The notes: generated by a model from the sequence alone, not told the origin. A stretch of 64,000 nt of DNA from Corticium candelabrum (GCF_963422355.1 NC_085094.1:7093770-7157769); one strand, 5' to 3'; shown: positions 11,459 through 24,224, numbered from the stretch's first letter. Made by a program: numbers and translations.

Positions 11459-12423
11459 TATATATACATATATATGTAGGTGACAATCTCAATTAACACG
11501 CTGATGAGATAGCAGTTAGCAGTAACGATCTAGGATTCTATAGAAAAGCGAATTTTTGTTCAGTTGATGTGGTGTCTTTAATTTGTCAAATATACACTTG
11601 CGCTAGTAGAGGGATTTGGTTTCTAGCACACTTGCAGAAATAATGATGGTGCACCTGTACATGAGCCAAAGTGATTAGAATTGTACTTGCCTACATACAC
11701 AATAAACCTGCACTTGCCATAAGCGCTAAGCCAATTAGCTTGTTTTTAGCACAAATTACTCAACACAATAAGAACACAAAGTATAGCAGACCACTCAGAT
11801 AATGATCTCCTGGATACAGGTATTGTTGCCAAAGAAATGGGCAATCTGAGGTAGATGTAAAAAGAACAAGGAGCTCAACTAATTCAACCGAAACTCTCTC
11901 CATGTTCATCATGTGCTAATTATTGTTTCTTGGGAATATTCCCTTTTTAAAACCAGATAGCTATGTGTACACCTGTGCCACAACCCTAATTGCTTTGTAT
12001 ACAACTGGAATCCACGAATTACGCCACATACATCAACTGAACAAGAATTTGCTTCCCTATATAGAGAATCCTATAGATGGTTACTGCATAGCTGCTATTT
12101 CATTAGTAGTGTTATTTAAGCGGTTTGTCTGTCAATTGTCACCTACAGAGTGTACACCTTAGTGAAAATGGTGCCAATCAAATTGCTTTATCACGTCCAA
12201 GAGCTGTCACTGAAGACTAGATAGAATATACTTGGCTGGAAAGTGCAGCTGTCATTTCAATTTTGTACTTTTGATTTTCTTATATGTAGTAACTCAATTT
12301 TCAATTTTGTAATTTTTAATATTTAGTTAAAATTGGTCCAAAAATTGAAATGGACAATTACTTTCAATTTTTAACTAAACTAAAAAAATTGGAAAATGGA
12401 ATGGCCAGAAAGTGCACTGACCA
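10821..12423. mobile_element. Foldback element 2 with a nested retroelement insertion
   Basis: The left arm 10821-11103 plus 11476-11660 is the inverse of the right arm at about 11900-12423. The extreme ends are TGGTCAGTGCACTT and AAGTGCACTGACCA, and the arms share TCTTCAGTGACA, AAAGCAATTTGATTG and GGTGTACACT in mirrored order. A separate insertion (11104-11475) splits the left arm. A single right-type arm of the same family is at 29938-30445. The arms are rich in runs such as CAATTTTTG; no coding frame is recognised. Confidence 0.75.
11104..11475 (+). mobile_element. 5'-truncated retroelement fragment with (TA)n tail, nested in foldback element 2
   Basis: The frame 11178-11381 ends with LLVKLWLYNAKMILHRLALD and aligns by eye with fragments at 27930-28180 and 28385-28655 (SLRLWQFNARMILDRLSLL). 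All three are short C-terminal pieces followed 3' by TA-rich tracts. Here the tract is at 11415-11475. The two halves of the host arm are continuous on either side, which defines the insertion. The parent element class is not recognised with certainty. Confidence 0.55.
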
Positions 12424-12904
12424 ATAACGCTTCCAGGAAATATACCACCATTAACACCTCAAGAGGACTGCCATACAGTATCACATCAGCTCCAAGTACT
12501 GTAAATCAACAATTTTGTAAGCAGAAAACTTTCATAAGTGTCCAAATTCACCATTTCATAAGCAGCCAACTTTGTAAGCGTTGATGAACGTAGCCACTTT
12601 TCTGTGCAGAACATCAACATGAATTCAACAAATTAAAACCACAGCACCACGGGTAAGTATCTGCTAAGTGTACGTCCTAGCAGTATCTCACCAGGTGTCC
12701 ACTTGCAGAAATGTCAAAACCACAGCACCACATGTAAATATCTGCTACTGCCTAGGCTTACCAACTAGGTGTCAGTCTGTCTGGCACGCGTGATACGTGA
12801 TGATTATTAGCACTAACTTAGTAAGCATTTAACTTTAGTAAATCTGAGATCCCTTACAAAATTTACAAATGTTACATGCTTACGAAATTTTGTTGATTTA
12901 CAGT

Positions 12905-15330
12905 ATTTTTCAGAGAGTACTGGAAGAAGTGCTGAAGGAAACCACAACAAACAACTACCTTCACGATATTCTAGTAACAACAAAGTCAAAGCAAGAGGAT
13001 ATGCAGGTTCTGGATAACGTGCTGAGCAGGCTGAAAGAGACAGGTTTCCGATTAAAGAGGGTGAAGTGCACCTTTATGACCAGGTCTGTCACCTACTTGG
13101 GATACATCATTTGATGAACAGGGACTGCATCCGGATCCAATCAAGGTCAAATAGCTGAAGGAAGCGCCGAAACCAAAAGATGTGACAGAACTCCGAAGTT
13201 TAATTTCTGGGCTTAATTCATCAACTGCTATAACCAATTCATGCCTAATCTTGCCAACATCTTAGCACCCTTACCTATCAGTTAGTTTGCAACGAGGGCA
13301 AAATGGGAATGGACTAAAAGCAGAGCAAGACCTTTGAAGAAGCAAAGCAACAGTTGATATCTATGAGAGTATTGGCTCACTATGATGCGATCAAACACTT
13401 GGTGTTGGCTTGTGATGCCTCACCATATGGTTTGGGAAGCATATTGTCATACAAGATGGAGGATGGGAGCAAACGCCCAATTGCATTCGCCTCATGTTCA
13501 CTGAATGACACGAAGAAGAAGTACCAAAAGGTTGACAAAGAAGGGTTAGCCCTGGTATTTGGTATCCAAAAGTTCCACAAGTATATTTTCGGGAGGAACA
13601 TCACATTGCTCACAGATCACAAACCACTGTTGGGTTTACTCAAGGCAGAAAAAGGTATTCCAGCCACGACATCAAAGATGCAGCGTTACACATTAAAATT
13701 GGCAGCATACCAGTATAATCTGCAACACCAAGAAAGATCCAAACACAGCAAAGCGGATGCACTGAGCCCACCAGAACACTGGCAGAAATACCCCGAAGAA
13801 ATCATTTTAACCATACAACAATTGGATGCTTCGCCAGTTACAGCCAAACAGATCGCAGACATAACATCTTGAGATCCCTGTTTCTCAGGTACGACACTGG
13901 ATACTACTACAGGTTGGCCATGCCAGTCGCCAAGAAGACAGGAGGACTCCCAGTCTCCAGAACTGCCGGCTCTGCGGCAGCGACAAGGAGAAGTAACGCT
14001 ATAGCAAGGATGCATATTGTGGAGACATCGCGTGGTGATACTCCCCAACAATAGAACAAGGCTACCATGGAGACACTACATGAAGGGCATCTAGGAGTCT
14101 GTCGGACCAAAGCCCTGGCAAGGAGTTTCCTGTGCATGGTGGTCTGGAGTAAACACAGCCATAGAACCAATTACCAAGGCATTCTCAACATGTCAAGAAA
14201 CAAAGAAGACACCAATGAGAGCCCCATGACAACTATGGGGATGGACACAAAAGCCTTGGACACGGCTCCATATTGATGCCGGGCCGTTCATGGGAAAGAT
14301 GTTTTTAGTAATTATCAATGCCATGTCCAAATGGATGTACACATAGTCAGCGCCGCCACCAGCCAAGCCACTATCGATAAAGTTAGAGCCTCAATAGTCA
14401 TACATGGAATTCCAGAGTGGATAATGGCAGTTGTTTTACGAGTGCAGAGTTTGAATTGTTTAGCATGGCTAATGGAATCACTCATACCAAAACAGCCCTC
14501 TATATACCATACAGCATCCAATGAACTGGCAGAGAGAGAGGAGTACAAACATTTAAGGAGAGGATAAAGGAGACAAAGAAAAGAAACATTAGAAGAAAGG
14601 TTGCACAAGTTCCTGATGGCCTACCAAAATATGCCACACACCACAATGAGAGTGACACCGCAGGAATTGTTGTTAGAATGAAGACCAAAAACATTGCTGA
14701 AACACATCCGCCCTGATCTAGCTCAGCCAAGGTTGGGTCAAACCAAGCCAAGCAAAAGTACCAGCATAACCAACACAGCAAGAACAGGAGCTTCTTAGCA
14801 GGCCAAGCCCTTTAGATTCAAAAGTTTCGACCAGGTCCAAGATGGTTAGCGGCTACAATTGAAAGCCAGCAAGGACTGCTGTCTTTCTGCGCCGACTGCC
14901 AACAGGACAACTAGTGAGACAACACCAAAACCATATTCACAACCGACTACTAGGGAACAGTGATAAACAGACATCAAGACACAGAACCAACTCCAAAAGA
15001 AAGAAGAAAGAGAATCAGATTTGGAAGACGCGGGAAAAGAACCCTACAACAAAACAGAACACGAAGTGATTGAGCAAGGAGCAGAACTGGACAACAAGGT
15101 AGACAAAGAGACAGAAGCTGAACAGACAGCAAACTCCTCAATCAGTCCAGAGCTGCCTAAAGCTCCAAGAGCTGGAAACGACAGTGAAGTGAGGTTTGCT
15201 GTTACCAATGCATGAGGAAGCCGCCTGAAAGATTGGACTTATAAGTTTTGTTGTTGTTTTGTTTGGGTTTAGTTTAGCTTTTATATAATTAGTTACCATA
15301 AGAGGGAGATGTAGTAGTTAGTGGGGGCTG
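12905..15330 (+). pseudogene. Ty3/gypsy-like retrotransposon remnant
   Basis: The pieces run in the usual order. The RT palm is at 12905-13114 (FQRVLEEVLK, then YLHDILVTT where YLDD is expected, then VTYLGYII). A frame-broken connection follows at 13115-13350. RNase H is at 13354-13872 (VLACDASPYGLGSILSY, LLTDHKPLLGLL, KHSKADALS). Integrase pieces run to about 14770: METLHEGHLGVCRTKALARS near 14070, a DAG/mFVDFAGPF-like segment in another frame near 14270, and VHIVSAATSQATIDK near 14335. A charged C-terminal tail reaches 15210. Stops and frameshifts throughout, loss of gag, protease and the N-terminal part of RT, and the altered RT active site show a dead copy. Confidence 0.85.
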
Positions 15331-15400
15331 ATCCGGGGACTTCGGTGTGACGTAAGGCCAACTATACGATGTACTATAGGTGGTAAGCAGAGTGGTAATT
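15300..15400 (+). repeat. Candidate polypurine tract and start of 3' LTR
   Basis: AAGAGGGAGATG at 15299-15310, directly followed by TGTAGTAGTTAG, looks like a polypurine tract abutting an LTR starting TG. The distal LTR end and a 5' LTR were not found, so this is tentative. Confidence 0.35.
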
Positions 15401-16085
15401 AAATATTCTACAGATACTCATAAGGACTGGCTAGAATTAAAGAATAGGCTACACTTAGTGACAGACGATGCGGTACGTAGTGGTGTTTCTTCTACAGAAA
15501 TTCAACAACTGCAAGTCAGATGTATGCATTGGGACACTGATAAGCTGGTGTAGAGCTTCCTACATGGTAGATGTTTGGATGTCATCGCAATAATGCTGTG
15601 CTCCACCCATTTTGGGTAATATGCAACAAGAGCTCGAGAAATCGCTTTGTCATTCAACAGCAAGCTATCTCAAACCGGTAAATGGTAACTGGTGTGGATA
15701 AAGGCATGATTTCAAGTTTGTGTGGGTGGGTCTGCGCGTGCACTTGAATTTGTGAGAGGGCACCTTAAATAATAAGTAGACATGCAGCCGTTGCCTCGGT
15801 TGTAAAACATGGCTAATGCGCATGTATTGTCTACCCACATAGATTCACAATTAGACATGTGAAGGCTCTTCATACTAAATATACTTTCACTAACTCCTGA
15901 TAATCGCAGTATTATATCAGAGTCTGTTGTTTGCACAGTTTCAATAAGCATAACAAAAGTAAGTAGCTATACAAACACAATGCCATCATGAACAAAGCCT
16001 TGACAAGTAGTAATTAAAGTACATAGTATGCAATTTCACATCATGTCAATATTCTCACCTGTAGTAGCATATGAGCTATTAATTG

Positions 16086-16381
16086 TCATTGTATCTCGTT
16101 GCTTTTATCCAAACATTCACTTGTTCCAGATGTTGCTTTAGAATTGGCAATGACACTATCATATTTCATTGGCACCAAAGATTTTGACTCATTTCTTGTG
16201 CACCTGTAATTCTTCCTGTATCACACAGACCATCGTAAAAGTTCAATATTACAAATATTTGTAACTTAAATATTTCACCTCAGAAAAATGAAAAGTACGA
16301 TGATTAGCATGAGAACGATGACACTTAGTGTAACAGCAATTATTACTGAGTTTGATACTCCTCCAGATGATGACTCATTTT
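16086..16381 (-). CDS. Transmembrane exon and cytoplasmic tail exon of the TSP1/lectin/Ig receptor family
   Basis: Exon 16381-16279 enters in phase 1 after CCTGCAG and encodes a short acidic/Ser linker, then a hydrophobic helix (SVIIAVTLSVIVLMLIIVLF) ending at a GTGAAA donor. Exon 16215-16086 follows in phase 2 and encodes a 42-residue tail with KNYRCTR stop-transfer charges and a tyrosine in MKYDSV, then TGA. The phase fits the open end of the Ig exon (G plus AA gives Glu) or of the lectin exon. It does not fit the end of the TSP1 exon, where T plus AA would be a stop. It therefore probably belongs to the copy 2 gene or a sister gene. A GTGAGA donor after the TGA leaves an alternative ending possible. 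Confidence 0.5.
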
Positions 16382-17630
16382 CTGCAGGCACAGTCGTGTG
16401 CCCCACATATACAAACTAAATCCAACACTATGTGCAATTTAACCTAATCAGTAACCAAAAATACATCTCATTGTCTATAACTACTAATTGAAGCTGTGTT
16501 TACACTCTCACTTCCCAGACGCATACTTAAGGAGGGTTTGGGGGTGGGGTGATGGGTGGTGGTGGTGTGCAAACGAACCGGTCCACTTCAGTCGAAGGTC
16601 CACTTGTACAGTACCTCTGTATGTATACGACCAAATCAATCAGTCAATGGCGGATCCAGAAGTGTTTATGCCGGAGACATAAACTTGTAGCCTAAATATT
16701 TTCAATGTTATAATATTATAATTATAATTTTTAGACACTCAGACTCTATTGTTCATTATAGAGCTTTAGCTGTCTCATTGTATTAAACAACAATTACATT
16801 ACTCCTACACCTAACCACCTAGATTTTGTTCTATTCATCACTGTCAACTCTTGAATCTTACAACTCATCTTGCAATTCGCAGCAATATCCGAGACTTTCC
16901 TTTGGCAATGTAATCTCTACTGCCGGGGCTACAGTAAATTTGCATGCAATATTTGCACCAGCTGTATACAGAAGCTGTAGCTGCTTAAGAGCTGGCCTGC
17001 ATGAGTTCCACGTTCGAGATGCAGAGTTAGACTCCAAGATTCTTTGGCGCGTATGTGCAGTGTATATCATGATTACATGTAAACTATGTACATTTACAAA
17101 TGTCTTCCAATAGACCTGGTAACTAATAAATAAATTCACTAGAATAGAGCGTGTTGAGCTGACTGGGAAGTCCACTAGAGCTTTAAAAGAACCGACTCAT
17201 AAAATGCCCCAGGTATGCTCCTGCTTCCACAGCTATGAGCCTTCTGAACACCACGTACGATATGATATGATTAATTGTTGCAAGAATTACGAATATACAT
17301 GCCATTTTCTTTCTAAACATGCTACGTGTAAAATTTATCTAAAATCATACATAGCAACTGTCATTTCACGTGACCACAAAGTCCGTAAATAGTCTGTAAT
17401 CGTGGAAGTACAGTATTGAGTTATCACACATGGGACATAAAATCGCTCATGGTTATGTACTGTTAGATTCTCGTATAAATAATGCGAACCCAAGAAAGCG
17501 GTTGATTTCACATGAGCAGTTGCAGACAAGTAGGTTCTGTTGTTTAATTCTGACGAGATCTGGCAATTGCAAACAGAAATTACACTGCTCTGGTAAGAAA
17601 CTCTTTCATGAATGTTTCTTGTATCTGATT

Positions 17631-17757
17631 GAGCCTCGTCCCCAGACTCTCTCACGCTAATCTTGTCCAGTGCCTGTATGCACTTGGAATCGTCCTACGA
17701 GAATCGCCATACGGGCACTGGACAAAACTAGTAGGAGAGAGTCTGGGAAGAGGCTAG
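17631..17757. mobile_element. 127-bp hairpin MITE, hAT-like, with 8-bp target duplication
   Basis: Inverted ends (GAGCCTCGTCCCCAGACTCT at the left, AGAGTCTGGGAAGAGGCTAG at the right) enclose a hairpin whose inner arms GTCCAGTGCC and GGCACTGGAC also pair. ATCTGATT is repeated directly at 17623-17630 and 17758-17765. An 8-bp duplication and TAGCCTC-type ends point to hAT mobilisation. Related ends occur at 24225 and 33386. Confidence 0.75.
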
Positions 17758-18491
17758 ATCTGATTAGCTGTTAGGCCATTGTCTCTGGAAATGATAAAGC
17801 AATACTGCTCAGTGATTAGGTCCTACACAGGAAGCCTACGTGGCACATTCCTGCAGCATGACAGACAAAGTCAGGCAGCCAGCTAGTCACAGTCACATAT
17901 CCCATTAATTAAAACAGTCAGCCATAGTCCGCACACCGAAAGTCGGTTCAGTTCTATACGTTTAGCGTACGCTACTCGCCAAAGTCTCATGATTTTTACA
18001 AAGTCCTGTTTCTTATGCCTCACAGCTTTCAACTAATTTCAGCTATGAGCCAAAAGAAACAGAACTTGCATGAGTCCCAAGACTTGGCAAGTAGCATACT
18101 CTAAACATATAAGACTGAACTTCCGGTCTAGCTCAATCTGCAAACTATGTGGCGAGCTGGCTGACTTTTTGTCTGTCACACTGCAGAAATGTGCCTTGCC
18201 TCTTGTGTGGGGCCCAATCACTGAGCAGTATTTCCTTTATGTCATATGTGGCAACCAGAGATAATGGCCAAACAGTCAATCAGATCCACCAAACTGATCA
18301 ATCATGAAAGAGTTTCGTAACAGAACAGTGTAATTGGTGGAAATAAACAACAGAACTTACCTATCTGCAACTGCTAAGGCAAAATCGCTTTATTGGCTTA
18401 CAATGTTTATATGAAAACCAGTACTTACATCACATAAACATTGCACATAAGTAACAATTCAGTGTGACTTCCACCATAACAGTAATCATAC

Positions 18492-18632
18492 AAGATGTGA
18501 CTACGCAGATCCCAGTCAATAATCCTCTACACTTCTGACCACTCATTGTAGCTGCTTGACTAATCTGCCGAGTTCTGGTGCCATTTCCACATTCAACACT
18601 GCATGAACTCCAACTACTCCAAATGCAATCCA
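18492..18632 (-). CDS. TSP1-repeat exon of the receptor family (isolated)
   Basis: This exon has the same length (141 bases), acceptor context (TTTCCAG), phase and TCTT/GTATGA donor as the copy 1 TSP1 exon. It encodes WSSWSSCSVECGNGTRTR and closing cysteines without a stop. The flanking 17.8-18.4 kb holds reshuffled blocks resembling 7.75-8.0 kb and 23.2-23.3 kb, so this is part of a third, rearranged copy. By phase its next exon must be a lectin-type exon, and none is seen between here and the transmembrane exon at 16381. Confidence 0.55.
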
Positions 18633-21030
18633 CTGGAAACACAACACAAGACAGTCATTACAATATTTTTCATTCAACAACTATACAACTATCATGAAAC
18701 TAATAGCAGATGATGCCTTGTAATCATTACTTCAATAACAAAATTAATCACAAGTCTACAGATGACACAACACAAACTCAAAATTTAAACAATGTAATTT
18801 GCTTCATTTGTTGACAGTGGCAATAAATGATTAAAGACTTGCTGCAACTAACATGTAATACCTCATGTATAGAATTGGTCATGTGTGAACAAGACTGGCA
18901 CAAATGTATTTCAGGTGTCGTCCTTGTTCTGACAATCACAACGAAGCAAACTTTGACAGGAATTTTGCAGCAGACAAACAAAAGAACCAAATAATCAGTT
19001 GGAATGTCAGCTATGAGCCATAAGAAACAAAACTTTCTAAAATTCATGTGACTGAGCAAGTAACATAATTGAAGAAGGCTCCAGCACTTACAATTTGTCT
19101 GGTATGTATGTGCATATGTACATATTTATCTGTCTGCTTACACTGTGTCATCCTTCCAATGCAATCAAATTAGTCTAACTACAGAGTAATATTCACATTT
19201 GGTCATATGTGGCTACCACAATAGACAAACAAGCAATAACAAATTGCCAACATTCAAATAGGGCGTTCACCAAAACAGTCCAATTCATGTTTGTAATCAC
19301 AGGATCTTGTTGAACACAAACAGCTGAAACCTGCACATCAACATAGCCAATCATGAATGTAAAGGCAATCAGTCTTCCTGACTCACTAAAAATATATAGG
19401 ATGTTAACACAGTGATATCCATGTCCCATGTGTCTTGAATTTCAAAAATTGGACAATGACAGACAATCTGAGTGGTGTTACAAAATTTGTGGTCACATGA
19501 AATAATAATCATTTTATTGATTTTAGGTAGGCTTTTTCAAGTTGCTCATTTGAAAGCAAAATGGTATCTAAGTTCACAATACTTGGTAAATAAGTCAATA
19601 ATTTCTTCAGAGGGACCATACTCAGTACACCTAAAATTCATAGCAAAGAGAAAACATTCCAACACCTAACAAAGTCAAAAACTGCATTGAAGTTGGTTTA
19701 AGAGTAGCAGTTTAGAGCTGTGCAAAAATTCACATCTTGTAAACCATTACATAGGTAGTAACTTCCACTCATTAGTAAAAGAACACCACAGTGACACAAT
19801 TATTTCTCTGCAGATCAAACTACACTAGCAATGCCTACCCAGCAGTCGATAAATGGCTCTCGTTTATGTTGGTCCAGATAACAATAAAGGTGTCAGAAAG
19901 AATTGCAAACAGAGTCGGATGGACAAACTAATAGACATACAGACAAGACAAACAAACAAACAGACAGACAGACAAACAGACATAATAATATGGCAGAGAG
20001 ACAAACATCCCGTCATTACAATACTATTGCACAGTTGAAACCACAAAACAAACTCAAAGCGTCCAGTTAACTATTATATATCACATGTATGCACTTACCC
20101 ACACTAACATTAAATGAAAATGACTTTGACACTATAGAGCCATCAGTTGCAGTATATCAACATGTATACACTCCACTGTCAGAGGCACTGGCTGACTTGA
20201 TGTGAGCCGTTGCACACCATTCTCATACACCTGATATACACCAGCATTCTGTACACTTGAAGATGATATATCATTGGTTGTATTGTGTTTCCATTGCAAG
20301 AGAGAAATAAAGTTGGTCACATCAGAACTGACAGACACCACTATCAATAGTATTAAAGTAATCTTGATCCATCTGACACTTTGCTCTGTAAAGTAATGTA
20401 TCTTCTCCAAACTAGTGGGTTGCAGCTAATATCTTGCCATATTGCATACTGGCAAGTAGAGTCGTTATGTGGAGCCTTTCCACAATTGTGGGTGTCATTC
20501 CCATTATTTGTTAAGCTGTTACCAACATCAACATACACATTTTCACCTCTACCAGAATAAAGGATAGCTCTAACACGTGACACAAGATATTCCTCTTGCA
20601 AGTCAACTCGAAGCCAAGGATAAACAGACTCCCTTGTAGCAGCACAATCAGTATTGACAAGTCTCTGTCCAGTAACATCTTTTGGATTGCCATCTATAGC
20701 CTTTGCAGCAACAAAGCAAGAACCATAAACTGAACTCATGGTCACTGTTGCTCCAAGAGAGGCAGCTAGATTGGTTTCCATGCCTACATCACGTAAACAT
20801 TGCACGTAAAGCAACAAATGTGACTTCCACCATAACAGTAATCATACAAGATGTGACTATGCAGATCTCAGTTGATGGTTCTGTACACTTCTGACCACTC
20901 ATCTGCTGAGTTCTGGTGCCATTTCCTCATTCAACACTACATGAACTCCAACTACCCCAACTGCAATCCACTGAAAACACAACACAAGTCAGTCAATAGA
21001 ACATTACTCATTCATCAAACATTTCAGTTA

Positions 21031-21388
21031 ATTTATTACTGTGTCGTTATGTCCCTCCATAATGGGCAAGTGGGGTCTTTATCTCCATCTGGCGCCCACC
21101 AACCCGGCAGGTGAGCCCAGCAGGGTACATGTTTCTGTGTAGTCCACATGGTGATCAATGACTAGCCAATTCGATATAGATTGCAGGCATTACGGTGACC
21201 GCGAACTCGGTACAGCATACCTAGTCCCACGAAAACTCCTCAACGACTAAAACGAGTCATAGTCTCATGGACAAAGCTAAAGAAAGACAGACAAGTGACA
21301 AGTTTCATAATTTACTGTCGTCACTGAGGTTTGAACCCCCAAACCATAGAGTGATATAGCCATTGTCGCTAACCACTACGCCACGGTG
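21031..21388 (-). mobile_element. tRNA-derived SINE inserted in copy 2
   Basis: On the minus strand the head (21388 to about 21310) has a tRNA-like A box (TGGCGTAGTGGTTAGCG) and B box (GGTTCAAACCTC), followed by an unrelated body ending near 21031. The copy 1 equivalent (about 5419-5435) joins the flanks without it, so it is an insertion. It is not a tRNA gene: the cloverleaf stem pairing is poor and there is a long 3' body. Confidence 0.7.
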
Positions 21389-21721
21389 ATTGAAGTAATG
21401 ATTACAGGCATGGTTGCCAGTGATAGCTCTAGAGTTCACAGATGGCACAACGACCACTCGACATCAACTAACACTTAATCTCAAAAGCTTACTATAAAAC
21501 TGTGCTAAGAATGCCGCATACAACTATGTAAACTATACAATGAGCCAGTGCTTAAAATAACTGTCGGACATCACACATTTCCCATACACTTCACCCTTTC
21601 TCCTTCCAAAACTGCTTGTAAGAAAAAAATTGTCCGGACAATTTACCATACTCACACAATTATTACTCCAGGTCTCAAGTAAGACCCCAGCCCTGACATG
21701 GTTGAAAGATTTTCACCATTC

Positions 21722-21893
21722 TTAAGCCTGGTTCACAATATTGACGCCGACGTCGACGTCTACAATAGAAATGAATCCTATTCCAGCGTCGACGTCGGCG
21801 TCAACATCAAAGGATGCCGCCAACGTCAAGGCGGTTTCTTTGACGTTTGACGCTCAACTCGGCGTCGGCGTCATATTGTGAACCAGGCTTTAA
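21722..21893. mobile_element. 172-bp MITE, TTAAGCCTGGTTCACA ends
   Basis: The ends TTAAGCCTGGTTCACAATAT and ATATTGTGAACCAGGC followed by TTTAA are inverted; the inside is packed with GACGTC/GGCGTC motifs. It shares its terminal motif with the element at 289-1798. Confidence 0.8.
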
Positions 21894-24224
21894 TCCTTTA
21901 GTTAGTGCTAATTGGCATTTTCCACAGTCGCTATTGGCTAGATTTGGTAAAAGCTATGAGTCAAAAGAACAAGACTTCAATTTCCACTAAATCTTTGTGG
22001 CTGACTAATAATCTATGCCAAAAATGACCATATATGGGTGTCATGTTTCAGAAATGTATGGTAGGTAAACAAGTTACCAAGCATAGCACATTATTCTCTT
22101 TTGTGTCACACTCAGAACAAAAGACAATGGCCGGGCAGCCAATCAATAAGCGTTGTTTGACATAGCCAGAAAGACGTCAATTTTGATTACAAACAGAAAT
22201 GTTGTATTTCAAGTAATGCTACCTGGAAATCTATCAGCATCCAATCACGCTCCTGTAGTACACACAAATGTGAAGCGTAATGAATGTGTTACGTACAGGA
22301 CTTCATTGCTAACACAAGTCGCTAACTATAAATATATAGTAGACATTGTAAGTACATAAATTGAATTGATACAATATGTATTTAGATACACAATTTAGAC
22401 TGCAAAAGCGATAGACAAAAACATGCGGACTCTACACCTATAGCGCTGGAGAAAATTGGAAGTCTGACAAGTTATGAGTGATGCATGCATAGGGAGTAAC
22501 TGTATGTACCATTGTGGGTAAGAATAACACATTTCCGCACTAACTTACAGACCTCTACTAGCTGAATCTACTGTGACGATAGCTATCAAACGTTTTAATC
22601 AATTTCAACGTAATTCTACTCCTTATAGAAGCTACTCCCAACAAGTATTGCTTTGTAGCTTTCATTTCAAAGTGACGACCAACAGAGGTTCGCGTATTAC
22701 TAGTTAATATTGAACTTGCAAGCATGCCTGTTGACCGTGTGCTAGAGGTTTTCACAACTCAGATAGTTTGATAGCTTTTAGATCCCCCATTCCCACATAT
22801 GTCATCAACAGCTTATTAATAAGCGATTAGCAGAACGACATAAAAACCCACACCATTTCCCCACTAAATGGCTATGAGAGCCTAGTGGCTATTATTACAA
22901 TACAAAAATCCTCACTGTCCCACCCCACAACCACTCCCTTCACATTACAGTATAATAATGTAGCGATTAGGAAACACTTGACTTAGCAATGGCCAAATAT
23001 TGTTTGCATTGCAGACAAGTTTTCATTGTTTATTTCTGACAAAAGCAGGTCATTGTAAACACGACATAAACTTTGTGGGGAAAAAACTGTCATGAACGTT
23101 AGCTGACTATATCGGTTGTCTGATGATTTGTCTGTAGCTGCATGTGATGTGCAACCAAATAGAAGTACCGCTTCGACTGGCTCCACAGAAGGCCTGGTAC
23201 ATTCCAAACACACCCCAAGAGGATCACACTGACCAGATGTTTGTGACCAGAAGTTAGTCAAGTACGTCAAGCGCCTTTGATGTTATTTGCTAAGTCACGT
23301 GACCATTACAGAGTCCCGTTTCTTAAGGCTCATATGAAATCATAGAAATGTACACCAATTGTAACAACTTACTATGATCACCACTACTGATCGCCCGGAT
23401 ATTACATCATACACAGTATGATCCGTATAGTTATAGCAACTTACCTGCGCAAACGCCGTGCAAACAAAAAGCAGAAGACATGTCGCGGACAGTAGCAAGA
23501 CTTCCTTCTTTATATTATGCCGTGGACCAACATGTACGGTTCTTTATACGCGATAGCTAAACATGCCTTTGAAGCCCGGATAATGATAACACAAGTTGGA
23601 AAGCGCGCTATAGTCTTGATAACGCGCACTAAATAAAATTATTGATATCAATAACATATTAATTAAGGTTACTAAAACTTTTAAAATCAAAATTTGGGAG
23701 ATAGTCAGCGTCTTTCTAAATAGCTCAGGTTTGTCTAAAACCATTACCGGTACTAGAGAAAAATGAGACTAGCCATGCACGAAACTTAATTAGTCGCAGT
23801 AGATTCACTGTGAAACTATGACCTATAGATATGCTGTACCGTACGTCCTTGCAAATGCAGCTGCATGACGTCCAGATGAGCCTCTAGTTAGGCAGTTTCG
23901 AGAAGAACAACTCATGTTGTCGTACAAGAAGACGACCTGCACGCTTCTCTTACCATGCATATACCTAGAGCAGGCAGCCACGCAACCTGTAAGAGCAAAT
24001 GAACTCGCCTAGAACAAGAACAAAGTCCAGCAGCACCTGCAGCAGAAACAGAAGCGAAAACTTCGCTGCACATAGTAGTGCGTTCCCATCAGTTGCTCGC
24101 GTAGCTTAATTAGTTAACAGATCATCGCTAGGTCTAGGCTCCATGGAATGCAGGGGTCGGCAAAGCCAAGACATCAAAGGAACCTTACCAGCGCCAACGG
24201 AAGTCAAAAAGGAGGAATATCTAT

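Larger units (their letters stand above)
20132..23510 (-). pseudogene. TSP1 / F-type-lectin-like / Ig gene, copy 2 (broken)
   Basis: Compared with copy 1, the signal-peptide exon (near 23443-23510) has lost its ATG to a small insertion and carries a one-base loss in the hydrophobic core. The TSP1 exon near 20840-20975 has an 18-base in-frame deletion and a Cys-to-TGA change in the VECGNG motif. The lectin exon (about 20787-20360) stays open. The intron between lectin and Ig, with the start of the Ig exon, is deleted. The Ig exon has a one-base deletion near 20205 and a further TGA just after its second cysteine. No single full-length product can be read. Confidence 0.75.

Noticed and set aside
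15712-15951. Further cytoplasmic exon of the receptor family
   Set aside because: An acceptor-like CAACAACAG and an open frame exist, but the preceding tail exon already has an in-frame TGA and no motif supports coding.
16826-17175. Overlapping ORFs on both strands (95 and 105 codons)
   Set aside because: No domain, no splice signals with plausible partners and no codon-usage clue; treated as chance or old repeat.
21300-21390. tRNA gene
   Set aside because: A and B boxes are present, but the stems do not pair as a cloverleaf and a SINE body follows. The same judgement applies to 35287-35400.
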